From: a virus
IMG/VR virus record: IMGVR_UViG_3300027156_000028
Coordinates: 1 to 30,245 of that record
Length of the DNA stretch: 30,245 nucleotides
Strand: one strand, 5' to 3'
Position numbers and translations under genes: made by a program. Position 1 is the stretch's first letter. The number at the start of each line of letters is the position of its first letter. Positions 1 to 7,499 of this stretch are shown piece by piece. Under the pieces are notes generated by a model that did no database searches, was not told the DNA's origin, and saw only the letters and a list, made by a program, of their open reading frames with translations.

Positions 1-1
1 A

Positions 2-814
2 GGTTTAAGCCATATTACTGGTTTAAGCGTAACAAGCAATACAACTTATACAATCACAGTTGGCGCAGGAGGAGGACAAAATGTTGGAGGAGGATCAGCG
101 GCTGGAAACAATGGTGGACATTCTTCTGCTTTTAATTATACTGGATATGGAGGAGGCGGTGGAGGAGGAGAAAACATAAGCGGGAAAACTGGAGGTTGCG
201 GAGGAGGGGCGGGATTTTATTCAAATGGTTTTGATGCAGATGGCGCATCTGGATTTTCTGGATCTAATGCAACAGGATTATCTTTCTTAGGTTGGACTAA
301 CGCAACGTATAATACAGGTCGTTATAATTTTCAAGGATTTTCTGGAGGAAGGCCATATTACTATGGTGCTGGTGGTGGAGGAGGCGGAACATTGCAATCA
401 GGATCAGCGGGTGCCAATAATCAATATAATATTATTAGAGCAACTGGTGGACAAGGATGGGTTATGGAAAATGCAGCAAGCACAATTTATAATCCAACAT
501 TTGGCTATCCAACACTCTATTATCAATGGGTTTCAAAAGCTTTAACAAGTGGAGGCGCTAACGTTCGTCTTGGCGCTGGTGGTGGAGGCGGTGGAACTTA
601 TATAGGCAAAGGAGGCACTAACGCTGGGAATGGAAGCGCAGATTGGGGCGAAGATTATTATGCTTTTCCCGCCGGTTTAGGAGGCAGTGGAACTTATTAT
701 GGCGCTGCTGGAGGGGGTGGTGGTAGAGGAGGTGGAGGCGGTGGAGCAGGTTATAGCGGAGTAGTTATTGTCGCTTATGTAACTGGGGATTACAGTAATC
801 CATTAGGAAACTAA
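2..814 (+). CDS. Glycine-rich tail adhesin-like protein (5' end missing)
   Basis: The reading frame is open from base 2 to the TAA at 812-814, so the gene begins upstream of the window; an ATG at 392 is only internal. The 270 visible residues are dominated by glycine runs (GYGGGGGGGE, GAGGGGGGT twice, GGGGGRGGGGGGAGYSG) alternating with Tyr/Asn/Ser-rich stretches. The C-terminus reads GYSGVVIVAYVTG, the usual closing beta strand of phage glycine-rich domains. Known relatives in this style include T4-like gp38 adhesins, whose tips are polyglycine-II helix bundles. It is likely an exposed fibre tip or adhesin that contacts the host; this is inferred from composition and from neighbouring fibre-related genes, not from a specific binding motif. 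The next gene follows after one base. Confidence 0.75.
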   Translation, partial: GLSHITGLSVTSNTTYTITVGAGGGQNVGGGSAAGNNGGHSSAFNYTGYGGGGGGGENISGKTGGCGGGAGFYSNGFDADGASGFSGSNATGLSFLGWTNATYNTGRYNFQGFSGGRPYYYGAGGGGGGTLQSGSAGANNQYNIIRATGGQGWVMENAASTIYNPTFGYPTLYYQWVSKALTSGGANVRLGAGGGGGGTYIGKGGTNAGNGSADWGEDYYAFPAGLGGSGTYYGAAGGGGGRGGGGGGAGYSGVVIVAYVTGDYSNPLGN

Positions 815-815
815 C

Positions 816-1133
816 ATGCCAATATACGCAAAAATAAATTTAGAGAACATTGTTGAAAATATTATTGTTGCAGAGCAAGATTTTATTGATTCTTTACCAG
901 ATTCTGGTTTTTATAAACTGGGAGAATTTCCTATTATCGATAAGAAACCAAGGGCAAATATGGGAAATGTATATATGCCCGAATTAAATGCGTTTGTTGA
1001 ACCCAAACCATATTCGTCTTGGGTTTTAGATCAAAATTATGATTGGCAACCTCCCGTGCCTTTCCCAATACTACCTGGAGATTACGAATGGGACGAAACA
1101 ATTCAAAATTGGAGGAAGTTAGATGGCGCTTAA
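816..1133 (+). CDS. Small tail-fibre-associated protein
   Basis: A 105-residue protein that starts one base after the glycine-rich adhesin, with AGGAAA about six bases before the ATG. It has an N-terminal 'MPIYAKI..ENIVENIIVAEQDFIDSLP' pattern and a C-terminal SSWVLDQNYDWQPPVPFP then YEWDETIQNWRKL pattern. This Trp/Pro-rich tail (W-x-LD-x-x-x-x-W-x-PPVPxP followed by Y-x-WDE-x-x-x-x-W) is familiar from small proteins next to fibre genes in T4-like cyanophages and other aquatic phages, where the exact role is not established. It may be a fibre accessory or assembly protein. The 3' end overlaps the glycosyltransferase start by 11 bases, so translation is probably coupled. Confidence 0.6.
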   Translation: MPIYAKINLENIVENIIVAEQDFIDSLPDSGFYKLGEFPIIDKKPRANMGNVYMPELNAFVEPKPYSSWVLDQNYDWQPPVPFPILPGDYEWDETIQNWRKLDGA

Positions 1134-2172
1134 TTATTTAATGAGAGAGAACAGAAATTCTGTTTTCGTTAATACTAATCAAGATAAAGATTTAATTTTA
1201 GCTCATCTAAAAAACAAAATGGATGAGACAGCTTTAAAAAGCGCCGCCCCAATTGGTCAAAAAAATTTGATTTATTTTACTGTATTTAAGGAAGAGTCGT
1301 ATTTAGACTTATTGGAAATTTGTTTAAAAAGCATAGCAAAATATACTCCTACCCCATGTTTGTTTGATATATTGTTCATCACTCAAGAAAGTTTTGTTGA
1401 AAGAATAAAGGCTTTTCAAGTTTTACAAAACTTTAATTACGATTTTCATGTCACAAAAAATACAAATGATGGCGTTCAAGCTTCAATGAAGAAATTGAAA
1501 ATTTTTAATTATAAAAACATTGATGATTATAAAAATATACTTTTCTTAGACTGTGATATAATTTGCGTAAAAAATATGAATATAATATTCAATCATATTT
1601 ATGATACAGAGTATTTGCAAGTAGCTTCTAACGGAGCATTAACTCACAGTGTATGGGGGCATAGAGGAGTATTTTGGAATTTAGATTACATGACTCAGGA
1701 ACAAGCTAATTTCATTGAAGAACAAAAACCCATTCCATTTAATGCTGGACAATTTTATTTTTGCAATTCAGAAAGAATGAAAAGTCATTTTGAAAATGTT
1801 TTATGGCTGAGTCAAGCATGGCCTGGTGAGTATTTTTTTGAGCAGTCATTTATGAATTTTTATTTTACGTTAAATGGCTTGTGCAAAAAAACAGTGATAA
1901 ATAATTTAATGAGATTCATTAATATAGGACCAGTGCCAAATGTTAATTTAAATCAGCCTGCCGAAAAAATTCAGCCTATTGGTAGCTGGACAATTAAGGA
2001 TAATAAAAAAATATATAGAATAAAAGATCTAGAAACTCAGAAAGAAAGAGTATCTATGGACTTATTGGGCGAAAATGATCATATCATTCATTTTATAGGC
2101 TTGTCTTTGTTTGGCAGCAGCAAGAAAAATTTTATCTTAAACTTTTTAACTAAAAATAATTTATGCCTATAA
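1123..2172 (+). CDS. GT8-like glycosyltransferase (GT-A fold)
   Basis: A 349-residue predicted glycosyltransferase. After a variable N-terminus of about 45 residues the GT-A core begins (NLIYFTVFKEESYLDLLEICLKSI). The metal/nucleotide-sugar signature D-x-D lies in NILFLDCDIICVKN (D143-C-D145). Later parts fit GT8-type enzymes: FNAGQFYFCNSERM near residue 206, FFEQSFMNFYF near 243, and the C-terminal IIHFIGLSLFGSSKKN, whose His323 would be the family's metal-ligand histidine. Donor and acceptor cannot be read from sequence. A GGAGG ribosome site lies seven bases before the ATG at 1123, inside the previous gene. It overlaps the sulfotransferase by 10 bases. It probably acts in the infected cell on a surface glycan or virion protein. 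Confidence 0.8.
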   Translation: MALNYLMRENRNSVFVNTNQDKDLILAHLKNKMDETALKSAAPIGQKNLIYFTVFKEESYLDLLEICLKSIAKYTPTPCLFDILFITQESFVERIKAFQVLQNFNYDFHVTKNTNDGVQASMKKLKIFNYKNIDDYKNILFLDCDIICVKNMNIIFNHIYDTEYLQVASNGALTHSVWGHRGVFWNLDYMTQEQANFIEEQKPIPFNAGQFYFCNSERMKSHFENVLWLSQAWPGEYFFEQSFMNFYFTLNGLCKKTVINNLMRFINIGPVPNVNLNQPAEKIQPIGSWTIKDNKKIYRIKDLETQKERVSMDLLGENDHIIHFIGLSLFGSSKKNFILNFLTKNNLCL

Positions 2173-2867
2173 ATAGAAAATTAAATCTTGTATTTTTGCA
2201 TATACCAAAGGCCGCAGGAACGACAGTTGAAAAAATATTAGATATGTCTTGCAGGAGTAACTTTTTCACAATAGATAGAAATCATGGCGGCAATGTAAAT
2301 TGGATTTCTTTAGAAAAGTTTTCAGAAGAAGAAAAGCAATTTTGCGCGGCAAAAAATATGCAGCATTTTACTTTTTTAGAGCTTAAAAAAATACTTGAGC
2401 CAGAATTTTTTGATAACGCTTTTAAATTTTCTGTAGTGAGAAATCCTTATTCAAGAATAGTTTCTGAATATTTTTTCGTCAAAAAAATAGCTGGATTTAA
2501 TCCTCTTTTGACGAATATTGAAGTAGACTGCCCATCTTTTTCTTTTTTTGTTAAAACACAATTAATTTTGCCCCGTTTGCAGAGAGTCCATAAATTCGAT
2601 GGTCATTTAGAAACTCAAGCTAGTTTTCTTTTAAATGAAAACGGCGATCTATCATCTATAAATAAAATATATAAATTTGAAACAGAAATGCAGGATTGTT
2701 TAGATTTTTGCCGTCAAAGAGCTAATATAAATATTATGAACATTCATGCTCGCGAAGGAGATTATGACAAAAATATAGCTCAATATTATGATGCAGAAAC
2801 CAAAGATTTAGTTTATAATTTTTATAAACAAGATTTTGATTTATTTGGTTATAGTAAAGATTTATAA
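2163..2867 (+). CDS. Sulfotransferase family protein
   Basis: A 234-residue protein with both PAPS-binding signatures of the sulfotransferase family. The 5'-phosphosulfate loop is FLHIPKAAGTT (residues 11-21, Lys16), and the 3'-phosphate site is FSVVRNPYSRIVSEYFF (Arg93, Ser97). The short size and HIPKAAGTT form match the group that includes carbohydrate sulfotransferases and many phage and cyanobacterial relatives. It should transfer sulfate from PAPS to a hydroxyl group, plausibly on a sugar, but no acceptor can be deduced. The start overlaps the GT8-like gene, which suggests glycosylation followed by sulfation of the same target. There is no signal peptide or membrane segment, so it is cytoplasmic. 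Confidence 0.85.
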   Translation: MPINRKLNLVFLHIPKAAGTTVEKILDMSCRSNFFTIDRNHGGNVNWISLEKFSEEEKQFCAAKNMQHFTFLELKKILEPEFFDNAFKFSVVRNPYSRIVSEYFFVKKIAGFNPLLTNIEVDCPSFSFFVKTQLILPRLQRVHKFDGHLETQASFLLNENGDLSSINKIYKFETEMQDCLDFCRQRANINIMNIHAREGDYDKNIAQYYDAETKDLVYNFYKQDFDLFGYSKDL

Positions 2868-2869
2868 TT

Positions 2870-3634
2870 ATGGCAAAGTACGCGGCTCTTCCTTTTACAA
2901 GGAAACAATCAGAAAGAAAAATATCAGGTAGAACTTTTGGCGATCAAGAAATCCCAAATATCACTGGGATTACTAGTGGATCATGCAGTAACTGTTGCTC
3001 CCAAAATGGGAATTTTGTTGGCCCATTTGAAGGTCTTACTAGTGCTATTGCAGATATAACTATTTATTTCAATCCATTATGTACTATCGGCGGTGGCGCA
3101 AGATATCAAGTTTGGATGGCTCCATCTGGAAGATTTAATAATAATTGCACAAATAATTATATGCGACCGTTAACTAGCGGTTCTGGGTCTATAACACCAG
3201 GAGTGAGTTCTCTTACATTCAATAATAATAATACTAGTTACTGGCAAAACGGCTCTCTTCCTGGCAATTATTACAATTCTTCGGTAAATATTCCGACGAA
3301 TGATTATGGAGTGGCTGCATTTTATAAAATCTGCATAACTAATAATGTTGGTAGCGGATGCTCTCCTTGGACTGCTGTTGTGACAAAAGAAGCTTATAAC
3401 TGCAATTGTACTTGTCCAGCTGGTTACGTTGATGCTTGTTGCTGTTACGATTGCAATCTAGATGGTATAACTTGTTGCGATTCCCCACCAGGTACCCCTG
3501 CCAGTAGTTGCTGTAGAGCAACATGTGATCCAGGTGATCCTGGATATGCTTGTGGATACGATTGTCCAGGAGGAGAATCGTGTGATACTTGTTATACTTG
3601 CAACGCTCCATTAAACACAGGAGCCTGCTCTTAA
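2870..3634 (+). CDS. Cysteine-rich virion-associated-like protein
   Basis: A 254-residue protein not matched to any family I can name. Residues 1-175 look like a soluble beta-rich virion domain (Asn/Ser/Gly/Thr-rich, e.g. SSLTFNNNNTSYWQNGSLPG) with seven scattered cysteines. Residues 176-254 hold 18 cysteines in 79 residues, as CxCxC, CCC, CC and CxxC groups separated by Gly/Pro/Asp turns (GYVDACCCYDC, SSCCRATCDPGDPGYACGYDC). That density resembles disulfide-stabilised EGF/knottin-like or metal-clustering modules. The N-terminus lacks a signal peptide. The position between sulfotransferase and zinc-finger-like genes in a fibre-gene operon suggests a virion surface component. Its stop codon overlaps the next start (TAATG). 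Confidence 0.55.
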   Translation: MAKYAALPFTRKQSERKISGRTFGDQEIPNITGITSGSCSNCCSQNGNFVGPFEGLTSAIADITIYFNPLCTIGGGARYQVWMAPSGRFNNNCTNNYMRPLTSGSGSITPGVSSLTFNNNNTSYWQNGSLPGNYYNSSVNIPTNDYGVAAFYKICITNNVGSGCSPWTAVVTKEAYNCNCTCPAGYVDACCCYDCNLDGITCCDSPPGTPASSCCRATCDPGDPGYACGYDCPGGESCDTCYTCNAPLNTGACS

Positions 3635-4341
3635 TGAATAAAACAGAAACCCAAAAAAGAATAGACGCGGCTAAAGAAAATTTAGCCTCTGAAAATATTG
3701 AGCAGTTTCCTTCTGTTTTTCAGATGGCAAGAAATTTAGCTAAACAAGCTTGGTTAAGTGGAAAAGGGGCGGTTATTGGACAAGGCTTTTTAACAACAGC
3801 AGAGAAAGCTCATTCAAGATTAACTATCTGCGAATCTTGTGAATTTTATAGAGACTCTAGATGTTTAAAATGCGGCTGCTTTATGGATAAAAAGGTTCAT
3901 TTAGAAGCAGCTACTTGCCCAGTGGATAAATGGGGAGAAAATACTGGGATAAAATCAGTTGCTCAAATTCCAACTCCAAACTTTGACCTTTCAAAGTTTC
4001 CAGAAAATGAAAGAATTGAATTAGAAAATCTTGCAAAACAAGCAGTTTCCGATGGAACTGGAACCCCAATCAATCCAAAAGTTTTTTCTTATAAAGAAAT
4101 TCAATACAAGGCTTACAGAGATAATTATGGCGTAGTGCATATTGGATTATATATTCCAAAACTTTCTATAGTTGATCAAATGACAGAAGATGAAAAAAGA
4201 AATTTTTATATTCTAGCTCATAAAGCTAGAGCTTTAAAAGAATCATTTATTTACAGAGATAAGCAATTTTTTATTCAAAATTTGCCTAATGGAGATTTTG
4301 CGATACGCTCAAGGCGATTAAACGGAACAATGGAATTATAA
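3634..4341 (+). CDS. Protein with cysteine zinc-finger-like cluster
   Basis: I place the start at 3634 (235 residues), where ATG overlaps the previous stop as TAATG. A longer frame from 3589 would add 15 residues that lie within the cysteine-rich gene and look like out-of-frame sequence. Residues 63-100 carry LTICESCEFYRDSRCLKCGC, then a Lys-rich linker and ATCPVDKW: Cys66, 69, 77, 80, 82 and 95. This CxxC-x7-CxxCxC-x12-CPxxxW pattern occurs in many small phage proteins and probably binds zinc; function unknown. Residues 120-235 are alpha/beta without a recognisable family (YKAYRDNYGVVHIGLYIP). It is the last gene before the strong terminator at 4342-4369. Confidence 0.6.
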   Translation: MNKTETQKRIDAAKENLASENIEQFPSVFQMARNLAKQAWLSGKGAVIGQGFLTTAEKAHSRLTICESCEFYRDSRCLKCGCFMDKKVHLEAATCPVDKWGENTGIKSVAQIPTPNFDLSKFPENERIELENLAKQAVSDGTGTPINPKVFSYKEIQYKAYRDNYGVVHIGLYIPKLSIVDQMTEDEKRNFYILAHKARALKESFIYRDKQFFIQNLPNGDFAIRSRRLNGTMEL

Positions 4342-4369
4342 AAAAACCCCCGATTTCTCGGGGGTTTTT
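4342..4369. terminator. Bidirectional rho-independent terminator
   Basis: A perfect 7-bp stem CCCCCGA (4347-4353) and TCGGGGG (4358-4364) with a TTTC tetraloop, flanked by five A on the left and five T on the right. The symmetry gives a T-run on both strands. It sits one base after the stop of the plus-strand zinc-finger-like gene and 26 bases from the stop of the minus-strand tail tube gene, so it can end both convergent transcripts. Confidence 0.95.
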
Positions 4370-4394
4370 AGTTTATTTTATTTGTGTTGTTTTA

Positions 4395-5516
4395 TTATGG
4401 GGCAACAGCTACGAATACACCATTTGTGGTATCGCCAATGCCACCGATCTGAGTAGTGAATACCAGATCAACTGATTTGTTGTCGCCAATTGAGCTTGAG
4501 AAGTTTTCGCTGGCGATTTTGCATCCTTTTACTTGGTAAACCATCTTGCTTCCACCAGTAGCGTCCTTAAATTGGAATGTAAGGGTTTTATCAGCATCGC
4601 TTGTGATGATAGAGCTAAGATCTCCAGCAGCTTTCAAGTCAGCAACTGTTGCGGATACGTTAACTGTAACTTCTACAGGGAAGTCAATGACCTTTGCATA
4701 ACCGAAGTTGCTGCCAAGACGCTGAAGTGTTGAGCGTCCGATTGGAACTTCAATTGAGAAAGATTGAATGTGGGCAGCTGTGTTGCTGGCATTATCAATG
4801 CCTGTTGGAAGGTCTGTGAGAATTCCTTCTTGCAAGGTAAGAGTAATGTCACCAGGGCGAAGAGCGCCTACTTGAACGCTTCCAGTTACAGGAGCAGGAA
4901 GAGCAAAGCTATTTGTTCCTGTCGTGGATGTTTCGATTGAAAGCGCAGGGTTAAGACCTGTTCTTCCTTCGCAAACATTAATGTTTAGACCTTCTACTCC
5001 AACTGAAACTGTTGGAATTGCTCCTACAGCAGCTTCAACTGAATAGTTTGTCACGAAGCCGTTGCCAATTGAAATGGTGCTGGCTGTTGTGCCAGTCATA
5101 TTGGCGGCACCAGTGGTCAATCCGTTAGCGTCAACACCTTCTGGAGCAGTAAAGATGTGGAAATTTCTACCAGAAAGAGTTCCTACATTTGCTGTGTCGA
5201 TAAGGCCGCTGATAAAAGAAGGAGCGGCGCTTAATGTTGCACCAGTAGCAAAACCTAAAAGTCTTTCGTTTGTGCCATCGTGCAGATAGTATGTAAAATC
5301 AAGATTTACAGTGGGAGCCTCCATGATGATGGAGTCGATACGAGCAAGATTACCAAATTGATTGATATTCTGGCGAGAAACCGAGAAGCCATAATTGGCT
5401 GATTGAACACGGTGAAGCTGGGCGATATCTCCTGCGGTATGGTTCGCATTGGTAGCGATATTCCCAGTACCAACGAAAAGCGCCTCTGATTGATAAATGA
5501 CTCTATTGCGTGGCAT
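4395..5516 (-). CDS. Major tail tube protein
   Basis: A 373-residue tail tube-like protein. It is clearly paralogous to the protein at 17245-18402 and more distantly to that at 15498-16277: shared YGFSVSRQNINQFGN / YGFSFDVERTPLKQLG, APTVNLDFTYYL..NE / APDVDFNLEYYL..NE, SFSIEVPIGR / SLSISVPIER and SSSIGDNKSV / GSSIGDRSVI. These blocks fit a beta-sandwich ring subunit. It is visibly richer in G+C than its neighbours, as expected for the most abundant tail protein, and it ends the minus-strand connector operon, where the tube gene normally sits in phage gene order. A promoter-like element lies just upstream (5538-5561). The start ATG has no strong Shine-Dalgarno. Assignment as the main tube rather than a minor ring is inference from order and composition. 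Confidence 0.75.
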   Translation of the reverse strand: MPRNRVIYQSEALFVGTGNIATNANHTAGDIAQLHRVQSANYGFSVSRQNINQFGNLARIDSIIMEAPTVNLDFTYYLHDGTNERLLGFATGATLSAAPSFISGLIDTANVGTLSGRNFHIFTAPEGVDANGLTTGAANMTGTTASTISIGNGFVTNYSVEAAVGAIPTVSVGVEGLNINVCEGRTGLNPALSIETSTTGTNSFALPAPVTGSVQVGALRPGDITLTLQEGILTDLPTGIDNASNTAAHIQSFSIEVPIGRSTLQRLGSNFGYAKVIDFPVEVTVNVSATVADLKAAGDLSSIITSDADKTLTFQFKDATGGSKMVYQVKGCKIASENFSSSIGDNKSVDLVFTTQIGGIGDTTNGVFVAVAP

Positions 5517-5537
5517 AATTTAAAAGAAGGTTTAAAA

Positions 5538-5561
5538 TACTTTACATTTTTTTATATCTAA
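5538..5561 (-). promoter_or_regulatory. Promoter-like element before tail tube gene
   Basis: On the minus strand this reads TTAGATAT, seven A, then TGTAAAGTA, about 20 bases before the tail tube start codon. It is a near copy of 7452-7474, differing by one base change and one base of length in the A-run. It contains TATAAA, similar to the T4-type late promoter core TATAAATA. It lies in a 53-base gap and would give the tube gene its own transcript in addition to read-through from upstream. No -35 box is evident. Function is inferred from conservation and position. Confidence 0.5.
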
Positions 5562-5569
5562 ATGGAACG

Positions 5570-6409
5570 CTAAACTCTTGGGTAGCGGTATTTAATAATC
5601 TCAAAATCTAGAAATCCAACGTAAGCTTTTGAGCCTAATTTTGATCGGTCTCTAAGCTTTGATGCAGTAACGTCATCTATGTATAATTCTGTTGTGATAT
5701 CTGGATTAGTATAGTAATCGTCAAACGAATAAGTGCCAGATTTTATATCGCCATATTCCGTTATTGGAAAGTCTGTGAAATCTTTTAATTTAAATACTTT
5801 TTGAGTTGAATCGGAGAATAAAGATAAAACTCCATCAAGTTGATAAGAACTTTCGGCAAAAACTACAGCCCTCATTAAAGATCTAGTTTCATCTTCTCCT
5901 CCAAACGCGAAAGGAGTGTTTTTGTTACCATCAGATAAAACGTAAATTGCAGGGAAAGACTCGTCATATGGGGCAATATAAGTCCCAGTTTGAGGAAACT
6001 TAGAATTTGCTTCTATATTGTTTTCTAATATTAAATCTTCTTCGTTTTCGTTTGAGAGATATATATTAAAATCTTTAACCGAATAAGAGCCAGTTACGTT
6101 AACGCCTGTTGTTGTTCCACTTACTAAAGCTCTTCCATTTATAAAGTCTAAAACAACTCCGTTATTTCTATTTTTAAAAATTCCGCTTACATAAACCCCA
6201 CTTGGGATAGTTGCACCAGTTATACTTGAATCGAAAACCCACTGTTTATGTGGGCTACCAAAAACTTTATAAGTGCTTGATACTCTAGGATCTGAGTAAT
6301 AGTAGAGCTTACCAGTTTTATTTGTATAAGCCTCTCCTTTGTCTAACAAATGATGGTCGAGCCATAAAGCAAATGAGGTCGTGATATTATGTTGATATTG
6401 AGGCTTCAT
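5570..6409 (-). CDS. Virion protein, possibly tail terminator/neck
   Basis: A 279-residue protein with no family I can name with certainty. It starts MKPQYQHNITTSFALWLDHHLLDKGEAY, then is rich in beta-strand and turn residues (VYVSGIFKNRNNGVVLDFINGRALVSG), with SFPAIYVLSDGN and DETRSLMRAVVFAESSYQLDGVLSLF in the middle, and ends YVGFLDFEIIKYRYPRV. There is no signal peptide or membrane helix. It overlaps the preceding gene by 23 bases and directly precedes the tail tube gene in the transcript. In many long-tailed phages the gene before the tube encodes the tail terminator or a neck protein, so that role is inferred from position. The stop is TAG at 5570-5572. Confidence 0.5.
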   Translation of the reverse strand: MKPQYQHNITTSFALWLDHHLLDKGEAYTNKTGKLYYYSDPRVSSTYKVFGSPHKQWVFDSSITGATIPSGVYVSGIFKNRNNGVVLDFINGRALVSGTTTGVNVTGSYSVKDFNIYLSNENEEDLILENNIEANSKFPQTGTYIAPYDESFPAIYVLSDGNKNTPFAFGGEDETRSLMRAVVFAESSYQLDGVLSLFSDSTQKVFKLKDFTDFPITEYGDIKSGTYSFDDYYTNPDITTELYIDDVTASKLRDRSKLGSKAYVGFLDFEIIKYRYPRV

Positions 6410-6992
6410 CTAATTGAGAAAATTTTTTTTCGTACTTGTTCAAAATCTCTGTTATGTATTTTACATTTTTAAATCTACTTTTTCCGCGTAATTTTGATTT
6501 AACTTGCACGGCGGTTTCAGAACGTGAATTTTGCAATCCTCCACGCAGGGTATAAAAATACTCTCCAAGTCCAGAAATGCCAGTTTCTATTCCTTTGGCC
6601 CAACTTCTACCTTCTGCCCAAGGCATTGGGGTCACTTCCCATATATCTTCTTTTGCTGGTATATATATGTTCCAAACTGCACCTCCGTCTACAAGCCTAG
6701 AAAAAACTATTGTACTTTTTTCAAACTCTTCTAAAACTGGTTCCACAGGATCTTCACCTTCATAAAAACCAATGTAAGAAAATAAATTACCGTAACCGCC
6801 TAAAGTATTGCTAATATTTTGAGCCTGTGGCCCTTCTTTAATTTCTTTCGTTACGGGATGATTTAGGAATTCTTTTATCATTTCTCTTTTGATTTGTTCA
6901 AATTTCATTCTCGCAATTCTTTCAAAATCATTTCTTAGCAATTTACCAGATTGCTTATTTATAGCTTCTTGAGCGTCTTTTGGTAAGGCCAT
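6387..6992 (-). CDS. Neck/tail-completion-like protein
   Basis: A 201-residue protein. The N-terminal half is helical and charged (DFERIARMKFEQIKREMIKEFLNHPVTKEI). The middle is a short beta-rich section (FEKSTIVFSRLVDGGAVWNIYIP) and the C-terminal half contains MPWAEGRSWAKGIETGISGLGEYFYTL then a basic helix. The W-x-x-G-R-S-W-x-x-G-I-E-x-G-I-S-G-L pattern and the size fit proteins of the HK97 gp10 / neck type that complete the head-tail joint, but the match is by resemblance only. It follows the 6995-7447 gene after two bases and overlaps the next by 23 bases, so all are one operon. Confidence 0.5.
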   Translation of the reverse strand: MALPKDAQEAINKQSGKLLRNDFERIARMKFEQIKREMIKEFLNHPVTKEIKEGPQAQNISNTLGGYGNLFSYIGFYEGEDPVEPVLEEFEKSTIVFSRLVDGGAVWNIYIPAKEDIWEVTPMPWAEGRSWAKGIETGISGLGEYFYTLRGGLQNSRSETAVQVKSKLRGKSRFKNVKYITEILNKYEKKFSQLDEASIST

Positions 6993-6994
6993 TT

Positions 6995-7447
6995 TTATTC
7001 ATTGATTGGCGAAAGAAAAAAAGAATAGTATTTTGGCCCAAACATTCCATAAGGTTTGTTGTCTGAAACGATAGAGTATCGTCTGCCATCAAATTCAACT
7101 TTTCTAGCCTCTTTTAAGACTAAATACCCATCTTCAGCTACTTTTATTTTAACTGTTCCCGCTGGCACCATTAATTTATCTTGAGCGCTTGATCCGGGCA
7201 TTTGGTCCAAAGAATTATTAACGTATTTGATTCTGGCTTTAAATGTCTGTTTGTTTTCAGTATACTGTACTGTTTCAGCAGCAGATGAATCTTTGTCGTA
7301 AAAGTAATTATAGGTAGGAGAACTTGAAATAACCGTTAACTTTGGATTAGAAATAACAGTTATAGTTCTGGCGAATGTTTCATGTATATTGTCAAAAGCG
7401 CCATTTATAAAATTTTTTTCGTTTGCAGAAATATACGAAATAGCCAT
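6995..7447 (-). CDS. Connector-like or head-tail joining protein
   Basis: A 150-residue protein and the first gene of the minus-strand block, starting at a conserved promoter-like element. It is mainly beta (VQYTENKQTFKARIKYVN, MVPAGTVKIKVAEDGYLVL) and ends with YSIVSDNKPYGMFGPKYYSF. The size, beta content, and position ahead of neck-like, terminator-like and tube genes fit a head-completion or head-tail connector protein; no specific motif proves this. The ATG comes directly after the conserved TGTAAAGTAAATT sequence with no clear Shine-Dalgarno, so the leader may be very short. Confidence 0.45.
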   Translation of the reverse strand: MAISYISANEKNFINGAFDNIHETFARTITVISNPKLTVISSSPTYNYFYDKDSSAAETVQYTENKQTFKARIKYVNNSLDQMPGSSAQDKLMVPAGTVKIKVAEDGYLVLKEARKVEFDGRRYSIVSDNKPYGMFGPKYYSFFLSPINE

Positions 7448-7451
7448 AATT

Positions 7452-7474
7452 TACTTTACACTTTTTATATCTAA
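7452..7474 (-). promoter_or_regulatory. Promoter-like element in divergent gap
   Basis: On the minus strand this reads TTAGATAT, AAAAAG, TGTAAAGTA and is followed within five bases by the ATG of the connector-like gene. It matches the element at 5538-5561 apart from one base change and one base of length. It lies in the 52-base gap between divergent operons. On the plus strand the same gap is AT-rich (TTATATCTAATTTATTATAT) and may also carry the promoter for the gene at 7500. Confidence 0.5.
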
Positions 7475-7499
7475 TTTATTATATGGTAAGGTAAAAGGT

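Noticed and set aside
60-760. Repeated GGA/GGT tracts as a CRISPR or tandem-repeat array
   Set aside because: They are glycine codons in a continuous reading frame, without regular spacer-repeat structure.
3339-3611. Minus-strand open frame opposite the cysteine-rich gene
   Set aside because: Its composition (His/Tyr/Gln/Asn-rich) is the mirror of Cys/Gly codons on the plus strand, and it has no family features or ribosome site.
3589-3633. An earlier in-frame start that would lengthen the zinc-finger-like protein
   Set aside because: The extra 15 residues lie inside the cysteine-rich gene in another frame, and the TAATG overlap at 3634 matches the style of other junctions in the window.
4395-7447. 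Inverted block as an inserted mobile element
   Set aside because: No transposase, integrase or flanking inverted or direct repeats are visible, and its genes complement the rest of the tail set.
7389-7499. An upstream extension of the 98-residue protein at 7500
   Set aside because: It runs antisense through the connector-like gene and across the promoter-like gap, while a ribosome site precedes ATG 7500.
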